Source: Salvelinus alpinus (Eukaryota > Chordata > Actinopteri > Salmoniformes > Salmonidae). From it: a stretch of 64,000 nt of DNA. The stretch spans positions 7,960,305 to 8,024,304 of the forward strand of contig NC_092120.1 in the NCBI RefSeq assembly GCF_045679555.1, given 5' to 3'. The position numbers and the translations under genes are program-made. Each line of letters starts with the position of its first letter. The stretch's first letter is position 1. Under the pieces are notes generated by a model that saw only the letters and a program-made list of their open reading frames with translations, made no database searches and was not told the DNA's origin. Below are positions 42,576 to 55,739 of the stretch, one piece after another.

Positions 42576-42940
42576 CCCACCCAGCTACCTCATCCCCATA
42601 TTGTTATTTATTTCTGCTCTTTTGCAGCCCAGTATCTCTACTTGCACATCATCATCTGCACATCTATCACTCCAGTGTTAATGCTAAATTGTAATTATCT
42701 CGCCTCTATTTATTGCCTTACCTCCCTAATCTTACTACGTTTGCACACACTGTATATAGATTTTTCTATTGTGTTATTGACTGTACGTTTGTTTATTCCA
42801 CGTGTAACTCTGTGATGTTGTTTTTGTCGCACTGCTTTGCTTTATCTTGGCCAGGTCGCAGTTGTAAATGAGAACTTGTTCTCAACTGGCCTACCTGGTT
42901 AAATAAAGGTGAAATAAAAATAAAAAATAAAAAAAGTTAA

Positions 42941-43188
42941 AGGAAAGATTCACCCATGTTGAATGTTGTATCGTATTTGTGCATCTCTGAGTGATGTTCT
43001 ATCGATTCCTGGGGTCATTTCATGTTTTCATATATCCGAGATATTCACTGTTCAAGCAGGCAGAAATACAGCCGGTATGACGCGTTTTGCATCACATGAC
43101 ATGAAAACATGCAATGACCCCAGGAATTGATAGATCACTCAGAGATGCACAAATACGATACAACAATCAAAATGGGTGAATCTTTCCT
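42941..43188. mobile_element. Fold-back MITE with TTAA target duplication
   Basis: Ends AGGAAAGATTCACCC and the inverse GGGTGAATCTTTCCT, flanked by TTAA at 42937-42940 and 43189-43192. The two halves are inverted copies over about 95 bp (TGTTGTATCGTATTTGTGCA is shared in inverse), with a short unique centre. TTAA fits piggyBac-like or Kolobok-like MITEs. No coding capacity. Confidence 0.85.
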
Positions 43189-43493
43189 TTAAGTCCAGTG
43201 CCATAAAAGTAAAGGTTTGACTCAAATTGCTCTGTCTCCTTGGGTTAGTAACAGTTGTCACTGTGGTTCTTTCCTCATTGCTTGACAAGCTGGCAAATGC
43301 CCCTCTCTAACTGGAAAAAAATGAATTCTCCAGTCAGTGTCTGTAAACCACATCAGATATCAGTACACAATTCACAATTGTGAAGTGTGATTGGTAAAAG
43401 TGAACAGTTTCAGAGTGGATATTAACTCCAGCTAGGACATTGCAGATGTACTGTCCTACAGATAATTCAGTACTAACCAGTGCCCCACATTTG

Positions 43494-43715
<222 letters not shown>

Positions 43716-43759
43716 GGACAAACAGAGCATGAGGTAGCGAAGACATGTATTATAAGTTA

Positions 43760-45000
43760 CAGCAGCAGCCGTTACAGCAGGGTTATATCAGCAGCCGTTA
43801 CAGCAGGGTTATATCAGCAGCCGTTACAGCAGGGTTATATCAGCAGCCGTTATAGCAGGGTTATAGCAGCGTTATAGCAGCAGCCGTTATAGCAGGGTTA
43901 TAGCAGCGTTACAGCAGCAGCCGTTATAGCAGCAGCTGTTATAGCAGCAGCCGTTATAGCAGCAGCCGTTATAGCAGCAGCCGTTATAGCAGCAGCCGTT
44001 ATAGCAACAGCCGTTATAGCAGCAGCCGTTATAGCAACAGCCGTTATAGCAGCAGCCGTTATAGCAGCAGCCGTTATAGCAGCAGCCGTTATAGCAGCAG
44101 CCGTTATAGCAGCAGCCACAGTGTAGTGTAGGCTACATGGGAGCAGCCGTTATAGCAGCAGCCTCAGTGTAGTGTAGGCTACATGGGAGCAGCCGTTATA
44201 GCAGCAGCCTCAGTGTAGTGTAGGCTACATGGGAGCAGCCGTTATAGCAGCAGCCTCAGTGTAGTGTAGGCTACATGGGAGCAGCCGTTATAGCAGCAGC
44301 CTCAGTGTAGTGTAGGCTACATGGGAGCAGCCGTTATAGCAGCAGCCTCAGTGTAGTGTAGGCTACATGGGAGCAGTCGTTACAGCAGCAGCCTCAGTGT
44401 AGTGTAGCCTACATGGGAGCAGCCGTTATAGCAGCAGCCTCAGTGTAGTGTAGGCTACATGGGAGTAGCCGTTATAGCAGCAGCCTCAGTGTAGTGTAGG
44501 CTACATGGGAGCAGTCGTTATAGCAGCAGCCTCAGTGTAGTGTAGGCTACATGGGAGCAGCCGATATAGCAGCAGCCTCAGTGTAGTGTAGGCTACATGG
44601 GAGCAGTCGTTATAGCAGCAGCCTCAGTGTAGTGTAGGCTACATGGGAGCAGTCGTTATAGCAGCAGCCTCAGTGTAGTGTAGGCTACATGGGAGTAGCC
44701 GTTATAGCAGCAGCCTCAGTGTAGTGTAGGCTACATGGCAGCAGCCGTTATAGCAGCAGCCTCAGTGTAGTGTAGGCTACATGGGAGCAGTCGTTATAGC
44801 AGCAGCCTCAGTGTAGTGTAGGCTACATGGGAGCAGTCGTTATAGCAGCAGCCTCAGTGTAGTGTAGGCTACATGGGAGCAGTCGTTATAGCAGCAGCCT
44901 CAGTGTAGTGTAGGCTACATGGGAGTAGCCGTTATAGCAGCAGCCTCAGTGTAGTGTAGGCTACATGGCAGCAGCCGTTATAGCAGCAGCCTCAGTGTAG
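43760..45000. repeat. Composite satellite: 15-bp units passing into 46-bp units
   Basis: The left part (to about 44115) is made of GTTATAGCAGCAGCC 15-bp units and variants. From about 44115 to 45000 the unit becomes 46 bp: CAGCAGCCTCAGTGTAGTGT + AGGCTACATGGGAGCAGCCG + TTATAG, about 19 copies. Blocks of three to four 46-bp units repeat together (TCGTTATAG and GTAGCCG variants recur in order). Confidence 0.95.
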
Positions 45001-47050
45001 TGAATTAACACAGAATGAGATATAACATCTCTGGCATGGCAGCTCTGCCTGAACACCAACTGAGCCATCAATAAATTCAGACTGAAGAAAGGCTCTGCTA
45101 CTTCCCAGACAGACTTTATCAGGACTCAGGGTGTTAACAGAACAGCACAGAGAGACAACCCAGGGAGGGCTTGGGACAATACTACTATTTGTGCTGCAAG
45201 ACAATAAGGACTAGGTCAATCATACATGTCTTACAGTCTGACCTGTGGGATGGAATTATTGTAATCAAAAGGAGAGACTTTTAGATTTCTTCAAAACAAT
45301 CAAACTTTATTATTTAATTACTGCAGTAATGGAGCTGGTCGATAATCACCCCTGCAGGTGATCACTGAGAACTCAACCAGCTGGTTGGAGCCACAGCATT
45401 GTATTGCAAAGTCCATCCTCCTTCAGTCTACTTGACAAACAACAGATATATGGAATGGGTCACAAGGTTAAGATTTGCATGAAAGATGCTTATACAGTCC
45501 TCATTGTGTAGAGATCAGGGTCTGGCCCCCCAACTCCATACTGGAGCCATCTCCCCCTGGTACCCCAGTACAGAAACATTAACTCATGCTCTGGAATGTG
45601 GTATCACCCAAAGACATCGTAAATCTCCTGTCAGTGTTAAATCTCCCAGAGGCCCACTTTCAGTTCACACAGACACAATAGAGTTATAAGAACCCTCTAT
45701 TCTGTTGCATAAAACAACCATTTGATGCAATTACAGCATTATAACATAATCTTGCAATGTTGCTCTCACACATGAGCTGAAGAAAGTACAATAGCAACAT
45801 GCAGATGTTTCTGGGCCAGAGTGCATATTAATCATCTCCTGAAGCAGCTTAACTGAAGTGTCGTTGAGATCACAAGATTGCAACACAATTCTGTAACTGT
45901 AACTATCTTTATCAGCACAATGTTTTATGACAACTTGCCTAGAAAGATGCTGAGATAGGACAGGTAGGCTGTCATATTTACTATTTGAGCATATCACATT
46001 TTATTAGTTACAATATCGGTACGTTTGAAACATTGCATAAGGCAATATTTTCAATGGCTTGCAGAATTTGAGGCACTAAAGTGTGTTTTTTTCTGCTGAG
46101 GCAGATTTGTTAACAGCAGTTTTGGGGGAGGAGGATGTATTGGGATTTAGAGTCTTCTCCTCCGAGGCTAGAGTGTAATTACCAGACTGCTGAACGAGGT
46201 CTGAAACAATCAAACTTTACAAATCAACTCTGTGTTTCAGCTTGGTCATGAGTAACGCCACGCTGACACATACACGCACACATGCCCACATGTGTACACA
46301 CACACAAGTGCACGCACATGCACACGCATACACACACAAGCACACGCACACACACATACAGAAAAACATCAGCCCTATGAAGCAGCTATCACAACAAGAT
46401 CAATTACACCATTATGTTCAAGCTAACAAACTTCTAGAGTCCACATTGATTCCTCAACCGTATGGTAACCTTGAATTAACACAGCAGAATAGCGAATAAC
46501 AAGGTTAATACATTACATGCCTGGTACAGTAAGACAGTCCCTTCAGCAGAAATATCCAAAGGTCAACACGAGAACTTTACATCTGTTACACGGTGCTATT
46601 TTAAGTAAGAACAAATACCATCGTCTTCGAACAAAAGAATGAAAGGAACAAAGTGTGTGTGCGTGTTTCTTTGCACATGACCTCTTGACGCCCACTTAGA
46701 AACAACCCTGTATGTGTCTGTCAGTCAGACTCTGTTTGGTCAACCTGCTCCAATCCCATCGACATGGATACAGATAGAACATCTAGAATAACCTCTTAAA
46801 TCCATCCATCCTTTGAATGCGCACCTTAAGTCGGCCGTCAGGGCCTCTGGGTAAAGCAACAACAAAGTAGGCCAAAGAGAGAGAAAGAGAGTACATTGCA
46901 GGGGGACGACATGGCAGAGTCTCCATCCATTGGTTGGTTCAGAACCAGGACAAAGATTTGAGAGACGGACACACAGACATACTCACGCTGATGCACCTAA
47001 AAGCATTGAGTGAAATATTGATATGCTCTTAAGATTCAAGCTGAAGGGGG
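45001..47050 (-). other. rims2: rims2 intron, nothing coding recognised
   Basis: Mostly unique sequence with a CA-rich tract at about 46265-46360. 45240-45700 has a repeat-like character, but I could not assign it to a family. No exon recognised. Confidence 0.45.
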
Positions 47051-47180
<130 letters not shown>

Positions 47181-47262
47181 ATTTTGCAGCAAAATCTTGA
47201 CATGGACAGGCCTGCCTGACTTGTACAAAAACATGACAATATTATTTATATATATATGTACA

Positions 47263-48849
<1,587 letters not shown>

Positions 48850-48891
<42 letters not shown>

Positions 48892-48903
48892 CACACACAC
48901 ACA
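48850..48903. repeat. (AT)n and (AC)n microsatellite
   Basis: About 35 bases of AT followed by a short CA run, at the junction between two Tc1-type elements. Confidence 0.9.
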
Positions 48904-48905
48904 TA

Positions 48906-49685
48906 CTGAACAAAAATATAAACACAACATATAAAGTGTTGGTCCCATGTTTCATGAGCTGAAATAAAAAATAGTAAAAGCTTATTTCTATCAAATGTTG
49001 TGCACAAATTTGTTTACAACCCTGTTAGTCAGTATTTCTCCTTTGCCAAGATAATCCATCCACCTGACAGGTGTGGCATATCAAGAAGCTGATTAAAGAG
49101 CACAATCATTATACAGGTGCACCTTGTGCTGGGTACAATAAAAGGCACTCTAAAATGTGCAGTTTTGTCACACAACACAATGCCACAAATGTCTCAAGTT
49201 TTGAGGGAGCATGCACTTGGCAATGCTGACTGCAGGAATGTCTACCAGAGCTGTTGCCAGATAATTGAATGTTCATTTCTCTACCATAAGACGCCTCCAA
49301 CGTCGTTTTAGAGAATATGGTAGTACGTCCACCCGGTCTCACAACCACAGACCATGTGTAACCACACCAGCCCAGGATCTCCACATCTGGCTTCTTCACC
49401 TACGGGATTGTCTGAGACCAGCCACTAGGACAGCTGATGAAACTGAGGAGTAAAGCCCTTTTGTGAGAAAAAAAAAACTAATTCTGAATGGCAGGGCCTG
49501 CCTCCCCAGTGGGTGGTCCTGGCTCCCAAGTGGGTGGGCCTATGCCCTCCCAGGACCACCCATGGCTGCACCCCTGCCCAGTCATATGAAATCCATTCAT
49601 TAGGGCCTAATGATTTTTTTCAATTGAGATTCCCTTATATGAACTGTAACTGAAATTGTTGCATGTTGCTTTTATATTTTTATAT
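48906..49685 (+). mobile_element. Tc1-family element with internal deletion
   Basis: Starts CTGAACAAAAATATAAACAC and ends near GCATGTTGCTTTTATATTTT, an imperfect inverse. The interior has a decayed transposase start (MPQMSQVLREHALGNADCRN, RRLQRRFREYGSTSTRSHN). It breaks off after GTCTGAGACCAGCCACTAGG and passes to the 3' non-coding end. The catalytic domain is absent. Confidence 0.75.
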
Positions 49686-49989
49686 ATCTTTCCTTTTGAT
49701 AGAAACACAATCATAGCTTTTGCATGTGCTCATTCATTTCCAGAGAAGTTGTGTACTTGCCTTTTGTGAAATAACCATTGAGACTTATTTATTATACAAC
49801 CACATAATGGATGGTGTTAGAAATGGGAAGAGACAAGTGTCTTACAGATAAAGACATGACGATGTGCTATCTAGAGACCCTATCAGGAATATTGTCCATA
49901 TCTTGACCAAATCAGTCACTCAAAGAACTTCAGAAGCTCACTTCAGTCACAAGTCAAAAAGGGGTGAAGGAGGAGAGAGGTTCTACTGA

Positions 49990-50993
49990 CAGGGCTGTGG
50001 TGCAACCATGACAGAATGATGTGCTGCGGTGCAACCATGACAGAATGATGTGCTGCGGGGCAACCATGACATAACGATGTGCTGCGGTGCAACCATGACA
50101 GAATGATGTGCTGCGGTGCAACCATGACAGAATGATGTGCTGCGGTGCAACCATGACAGAATGATGTGCTGCGGTGCAACCATGACAGAATGATGTGCTG
50201 CGGTGCAACCATGACAGAATGATGTGCTGTGGGGCAACCATGACAGAATGATGCGCTGTGGTGCAACCATGACAGAATGATGCGCTGTGGGGCAACCATG
50301 ACAGAATGATGCGCTGTGGGGCAACCATGACAGAATGATGTGCTGCGGTGCAACCATGACAGAATGATGCGCTGTGGGGCAACCATGACAGAATGATGCG
50401 CTGTGGGGCAACCATGACAGAATGATGTGCTGTGGGGCAACCATGACAGAATGATGTGCTGTGGGGCAACCATGACAGAATGATGTGCTGTGGGGCAACC
50501 ATGACAGAATGATGTGCTGTGGGGCAACCATGACAGAATGATGTGCTGTGGGGCAACCATGACAGAATGATGTGCTGTGGGGCAACCATGACATAATGAT
50601 GTGCTGCGGGGCAACCATGACAGAATGATGCGCTGTGGGGCAACCATGACAGAATGATGCGCTGTGGGGCAACCATGACATAATGATGTGCTGCGGGGCA
50701 ACCATGACAGAATGATGCGCTGTGGGGCAACCATGACAGAATGATGTGCTGTGGGGCAACCATGACAGAATGATGCGCTGTGGGGCAACCATGACAGAAT
50801 GATGCGCTGCGGGGCAACCATGACAGAATGATGCGCTGTGGGGCAACCATGACAGAATGATGCGCTGCGGGGCAACCATGACAGAATGATGCGCTGTGGG
50901 GCAACCATGACAGAATGATGCGCTGCGGGGCAACCATGACAGAATGATGCGCTGTGGGGCAACCATGACAGAATGATGCGCTGCGGGGCAATC
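49990..50993. repeat. 29-bp minisatellite, about 34 copies
   Basis: Unit GCAACCATGACAGAATGATG + TGCTGTGGG with TGCTGCGGT, CGCTGTGGG and CGCTGCGGG variants. Variants are ordered in blocks along the array. Because 29 is not a multiple of three and the unit has no minus-strand stop, all three minus frames stay open over about 1 kb. Confidence 0.97.
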
Positions 50994-51230
50994 AGTAGGA
51001 ACGACTAAAACTACAAAGAGATAAGACTGGGGCCCATGTCATGTGGGGTAAGGCAGCACCACGTGAGTGACACACACACACACACATGCACGCTCCAGCA
51101 CATGCGCACTCACACATGCACGCACGCACACACACAATCATTCCGCACCTCTCTTTACGTTCAACGCTCAGTGGACACGACTGATGAAGAAGGGAGTGAC
51201 CATTGACCATAATCATCCCAGACCTGGGGC

Positions 51231-51312
51231 TGCGTCCTAAATGGCACTCTATTCCCTCCACCGTGCACTACTTTTGACCAGCATATGGTGAATAGGGTGC
51301 AATTTGGGACAC
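51231..51312. mobile_element. Short palindromic MITE-like salmonid repeat
   Basis: CGTCCTAAATGGCACTCTAT on the left is the imperfect inverse of AATAGGGTGCAATTTGGGAC on the right, around GTGCACTACTTTTGACCAG. Same family as 1211-1294. Confidence 0.65.
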
Positions 51313-51564
51313 AGTTTGGATGACAAAAAAAAGGCCATTTAAGGTGTGAGCAAGTTGCTTTGTGTGATATTAACTGAGGAACATGTTATGAAAATAACTT
51401 ATGATGATTGACATTTTCAGGTCATCCATTGGTGTAAATCACTGCAATAATGGTCTTTACCAGTCCTTTCCTTCAGAAGGAGTACATTCAATTGGCCTAG
51501 ATTTTTAATTGAGAGGCTACAACAATTTGTTACCCTCTAGCCTCACATTGCTAGGTGGTTTGAC

Positions 51565-51708
<144 letters not shown>

Positions 51709-52434
51709 GATAATCAGTTCATACTGTTCTGATACACCTATGACAAGAGGTTCTCCTTTGAGTATTCATGACAAACATTGTGACACAAATGAAATCAAAT
51801 GTAAAATGTTTCTCTCCCACCGGCTGCGTCTCCACCAGTCAGTCTATGAAGACCCAGAGTGCTACGTGATACCGAGGCCCTTAGAGTATAGCATCTTGAA
51901 AACGTGACTGAGAACAGAAAGAGAAGGTATGTAACTGAAGCCACCTCTCTGCCTTGTGAAACATAAATTTTACTGCAAAACTACAGTATCGAAAAACAAC
52001 AAAAGGAATACGAAAACACATGAGAAGCATTATTTGAACATCACGTACACATCATTAACAATCCAATACAATGGTCTGCATGTTGTTTTCTTGTACAACC
52101 TTGTTCCTGCAAAGAACAATAATCATAACAAAGGGTTTCAGGAAAGGAAGGAACATGTCTCTACAGTAGGAATGTCATCATCTAGGAGGAAGAGAGAAGT
52201 GATGAGGATAAAACACATTCATGCCATCCTAGACATCCTTCTAGCTCTGGATCCAGAACTCCTGCAGACAGAAAGATATGCAAACTGGAGGAAAAGGAAA
52301 GAACTGAGGTATCATATGACATTCATTGAAAGAGAGAGGGGCAGAAAGACATGATACACAGACAGTGTCGTAGTACAGTACATCAGAGATAATGGCAGAG
52401 AGATATATATCCCAAGTGACTCAGGCACGCCTAC

Positions 52435-52691
52435 CTGTTTGGCTGAGCTGAGAGGTACTCCTGCTTTTCCGCGAGAGGCCAACCACTGCTGCCATTTTGG
52501 CACCAATACTGGAGCGTCTCTTCTTGTCCCCGTCCCCGTCCCCGCCTACCATGCCCACGCCCGTGTCCGATTGGCTGCCGTCCGTCTTCTCCAGGTTGCA
52601 CATGTCTCCACCGATGCTTGTGCTCTTGGTCATGTTCATACTCCCTGACGATGTGCCCAACTGCCTGTTTTTCATTTTGGACGTAAAGTCA
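52435..52691 (-). CDS. rims2: RIM2 linker exon
   Basis: Minus-strand exon of 257 nt, acceptor GCTGACAG/TGAC (weak pyrimidine tract) and donor AAACAG/GTAGGC. It reads SDFTSKMKNRQLGTSSGSMN, MTKSTSIGGDMCNLEKTDGS, QSDTGVGMVGGDGDGDKKRR and SSIGAKMAAVVGLSRKSRST, ending SQLSQT. The KNRQLGT, GDMCxLEKxDGSQSDT and KKRRSSIGAKM…VGLSRKSRS stretches are characteristic of RIM1/2 linkers between C2A and C2B. It ends one base into a Glu codon, in phase with 26053. Residues GGDGDGDK are an acidic-glycine variant of a region that is variable in the family. Confidence 0.9.
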
Positions 52692-52739
52692 CTGTCAGCC
52701 ACGCACCACCATTACAGGGGCAGGCCAGGACAGACATGA

Positions 52740-52900
52740 TAGAGGAGAGGGAGAGGGAGAGGGAGAGGAGAGGAAGAGGAGAAGAGGTAGAGGAAAGGAG
52801 ACAGGGGTGGAGACAGGGGAGGAGAGAAGAGGAGACAGAGGAGACGAGGAGACGAGAAAATGAGACCGGGGAGGAGACAGGGGACGAGAGGAGACAAGGA
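52740..52900. repeat. GA-rich imperfect repeat
   Basis: Purine-rich GGAGA/GAGGAG sequence just 5' of the rims2 exon on the coding strand (pyrimidine-rich there). This may add to the weak pyrimidine tract of that exon. Confidence 0.85.
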
Positions 52901-52904
52901 CAGG

Positions 52905-53615
52905 ATTCAGCTACAGTAGTCCAGGACTTAGGGAATAGGTTTAGAGACAGGGCTCAGCTACAGTAGTCCAGGACTTAGGGAATAGGTTTAGAGACAGGGC
53001 TCAGCTACAGTAGTCTAGGACTTAGGGAATAGGTTTAGAGACAGGGCTCAGCTACAGTAGTCTAGGACTTAGGGAATAGGTTTAGAGACAGGGCTCAGCT
53101 ACAGTAGTCTAGGACTTAGGGAATAGGTTTAGGGACAGGGCTCAGCTACAGTAGTCTAGGACTTAGGGAATAGGTTTAGAGACAGGGCTCAGCTACAGTA
53201 GTCTAGGACTTAGGGAATAGGTTTAGAGACAGGGCTCAGCTACAGTAGTCTAGGACTTAGGGAATAGGTTTAGGGACAGGGCTCAGCTACAGTAGTCTAG
53301 GACTTAGGGAATAGGTTTAGGGACAGGGCTCAGCTACAGTAGTCTAGGACTTAGGGAATAGGTTTAGAGACAGGGCTCAGCTACAGTAGTCCAGGACTTA
53401 GGGAATAGGTTTAGAGACAGGGCTCAGCTACAGTAGTCTAGGACTTAGGGAATAGGTTTAGAGACAGGGCTCAGCTACAGTAGTCCAGGACTTAGGGAAT
53501 AGGTTTAGAGACAGGGCTCAGCTACAGTAGTCTAGGACTTAGGGAATAGGTTTAGAGACAGGGCTCAGCTACAGTAGTCTAGGACTTAGGGAATAGGTTT
53601 AGAGACAGGGCTCAA
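52905..53615. repeat. 47-bp minisatellite, about 15 copies
   Basis: Unit CTCAGCTACAGTAGTCTAGG + ACTTAGGGAATAGGTTTAGA + GACAGGG. Variants are GTCCAGG/GTCTAGG and TTTAGAG/TTTAGGG. Unrelated in sequence to the 47-bp array at 17105. Confidence 0.95.
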
Positions 53616-54895
53616 GGTCCTCTGGCTAAACTTCCCACAGATGTGTCATGCACTGGATGGGTAGCTGGTTGATTGATACATTAATATGGCTGTTTTACTG
53701 ATTTTGTGATCATTGTCAAATGAGTACATATACAAAACAGTTAAAAATGAAAAGTGAATTCAACTAACATGCAGAAAGGTACAGTAAAAGCCTGTGACAC
53801 CTTGTTCCTCCTTCAACCATCTAAAATGAAACAGTCATATTGTTTGAACAACAAAAGAGTCTTCACCTTTTTAAGAAATAAGACATCTCAATTCTAAAGC
53901 TCTAAATTCTAGTCTTTCTACCTTTTATCCCCAGCTTCAGATGAGCTATTCATTATGACCGGCAATCTGTTCTTATTTATTCTCCTCAGGATTCAAGTGA
54001 TCAAAGAGAAGATGTGAAGTTTGACCCTGATTCATGAGCACGCTTACAATTTGTGGAAGAGTTCATTTCAATACTGGTGAGAAATTATTCAAAAAAATAA
54101 CTTTTCTTTTTCTGCATGAAAAGAAATAGGTGTCGAAATGAAGGCCTCATTTTGGCTCACAGTGCTAGGTTTAAAGTTTGAGAGACAAATGATATCCTGT
54201 GCCATGGGTTTTAAGTCCTAATGAGTATAACTGAGTATAAATACGTGGTAAAGAGCCGCCCGAGCACAGGAGTCGTCTAAAACGGCGGCTGACCTATAAC
54301 GTGCAATTGTCTCATCCAGAAGATTTTAAGAAGAGTCAATAGGATCAAAAATCTATGCCCTTTGACAATTACTTCTTCAATTATTTCAATTAGGCTCCTC
54401 TCCTCCTCTCCCGTCTCTACCATTCACGTCTGTGGCATTAGTGCTCTATTCAGTTTGAAGCTGTTACATAGGCTACTTCCCTTAATTGCTCTTAAGGTGA
54501 TTATGTAGGGCTCATGTATCCTCACTCAGTGAAGGGATGTTTCTGCTTCTGTATGAACTGAACATGTCCACTGGGTTCGTCCAAATCGGCTGTAGATACT
54601 GGACTGAAAGAGGCACAGTGAATACTGTACATCTAAATTATTATTTTATACTCATATCATTTAGCCTACATTAGTTATTTACAAAAACAATCAATAATAC
54701 ATGCTACAATTCACTAACTATGGATTACTCTGTTTAACTATGAGTTTCTATCTACCAGCACTACACATGTAAGACTTAAAACTCCTCAGAAATCAATCAG
54801 CCTATAAGCCCACTGTATTAGCTCAGTGTTCTGAGGGAGAGAGGGGTATGCAAGAAGTAAGTGATCACTGTCTCTGCACACTCATGAGTTTATTA
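53616..54895 (-). other. rims2: rims2 intron, nothing recognised
   Basis: Unique AT-rich sequence without conserved frames. Confidence 0.5.
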
Positions 54896-54898
54896 AGA

Positions 54899-54902
54899 GC
54901 AC

Positions 54903-54980
<78 letters not shown>

Positions 54981-55470
54981 AAGAGAGACAATGAGAGAGA
55001 GAGAACAGAGAGATAAAGGAGAGAGATAGGGAGAAAGGGAGAAAGGAGAGAGGGAGAAAAGAGAGAGAGAGGGAGAAAGGAGAGAGAGAGAGACACAGAG
55101 AGAGAGAACAAAAGAGAGAGAACGAGAGAGAGAGAAAGGAGGGAGAGAGAAAGTAGAGGGAGAAAGGAGAGGGAGAAAGGGAGAAAAGAGAGAGAGAGGG
55201 AGAAAAGAGAGAGTGAGAAAGGAGAGAGAGAGGGAGACAAGAGAGAGAGGGAGAAAGGAGAGAGAGTTAGGGAGAAAGGAGAGAGAGGGAGAAAAGAGAG
55301 AGAGAGAGGGAGAAAAGAGAGAGAGAGATAGGGAGAAAGGAGAGAGAGAGGGAGAAAAGAGAGAGAGAGGGAGAAAGGAGAGAGGGAGAAAGGAGAGAGA
55401 GAGACAGAGAGAGAGAGACAGAAAGAGAGACAACAAAAGAGAGAGAACGAGAGAGAGAAAAAGGTGAGTT
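54899..55470. repeat. GA-rich satellite with GGGAGAAAGGAGAGA units
   Basis: Starts as pure (GA)n for about 65 bases. It then becomes an irregular array of GGGAGAAAGGAGAGAGA and GGGAGAAAAGAGAGAGA units. Long frames on both strands are low-complexity. Confidence 0.95.
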
Positions 55471-55739
55471 GGTGCTCTCCTCTGGCAGGGAGGTCAGCCA
55501 GGTGATCTCATGGCAGGTGGCCCTGTTCTGTCTGACCTCAGGTGCCACACACAGTCATTAGAAGGGCCAGTGTGACAGAGATGACGGAGTTAGAGGTGTC
55601 ATGTACAGAGATAATTCTTCCTCTCTCCACCTCTCATCTCCATGATCATCTCTGAGAGGTCAGAAGGTCAGAATGGAACTCTGTGAAACACACTGATCTT
55701 CAAAAGGTTGATTGTCTGTTTAAAGCATTTCACAATATA

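Larger units (their letters stand above)
39805..42930 (+). mobile_element. 5'-truncated L2-like LINE with nested solo LTR
   Basis: Begins in the distal endonuclease region (LDALNLTQTINEPTRYIPKS, ILTNLPSKYTS, DLSDHCLIACVRNG) and continues through WFTPDLTALDQQKNILW. The reverse transcriptase follows (AAVIPLFK, FYRPISILPCHSKIFE, FIDLAKAFDSV, YADDTVLYTS). The end is the conserved tail TTCTCAACTGGCCTACCTGG + TTAAATAAAGGTGAAATAAA. Many frame breaks. A palindromic inversion (40973-41036) and a solo LTR (41323-41676) interrupt it. The same 3' tail recurs at 60165-60590. Confidence 0.88.

Noticed and set aside
49943-50991. Three overlapping minus-strand frames of 327-345 codons
   Set aside because: They are produced by a 29-bp tandem repeat without stops. 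Each has the same residues in shifted register, with no start context, splice signals or family.
51956-52354. 132-codon + frame beside the rims2 exon
   Set aside because: No recognisable domain, wrong strand for rims2, AT-rich with a charge-rich end produced by purine tracts.
54882-55548. Long Ser/Leu-rich and Arg/Glu-rich frames
   Set aside because: They are translations of GA-rich satellite DNA on both strands.
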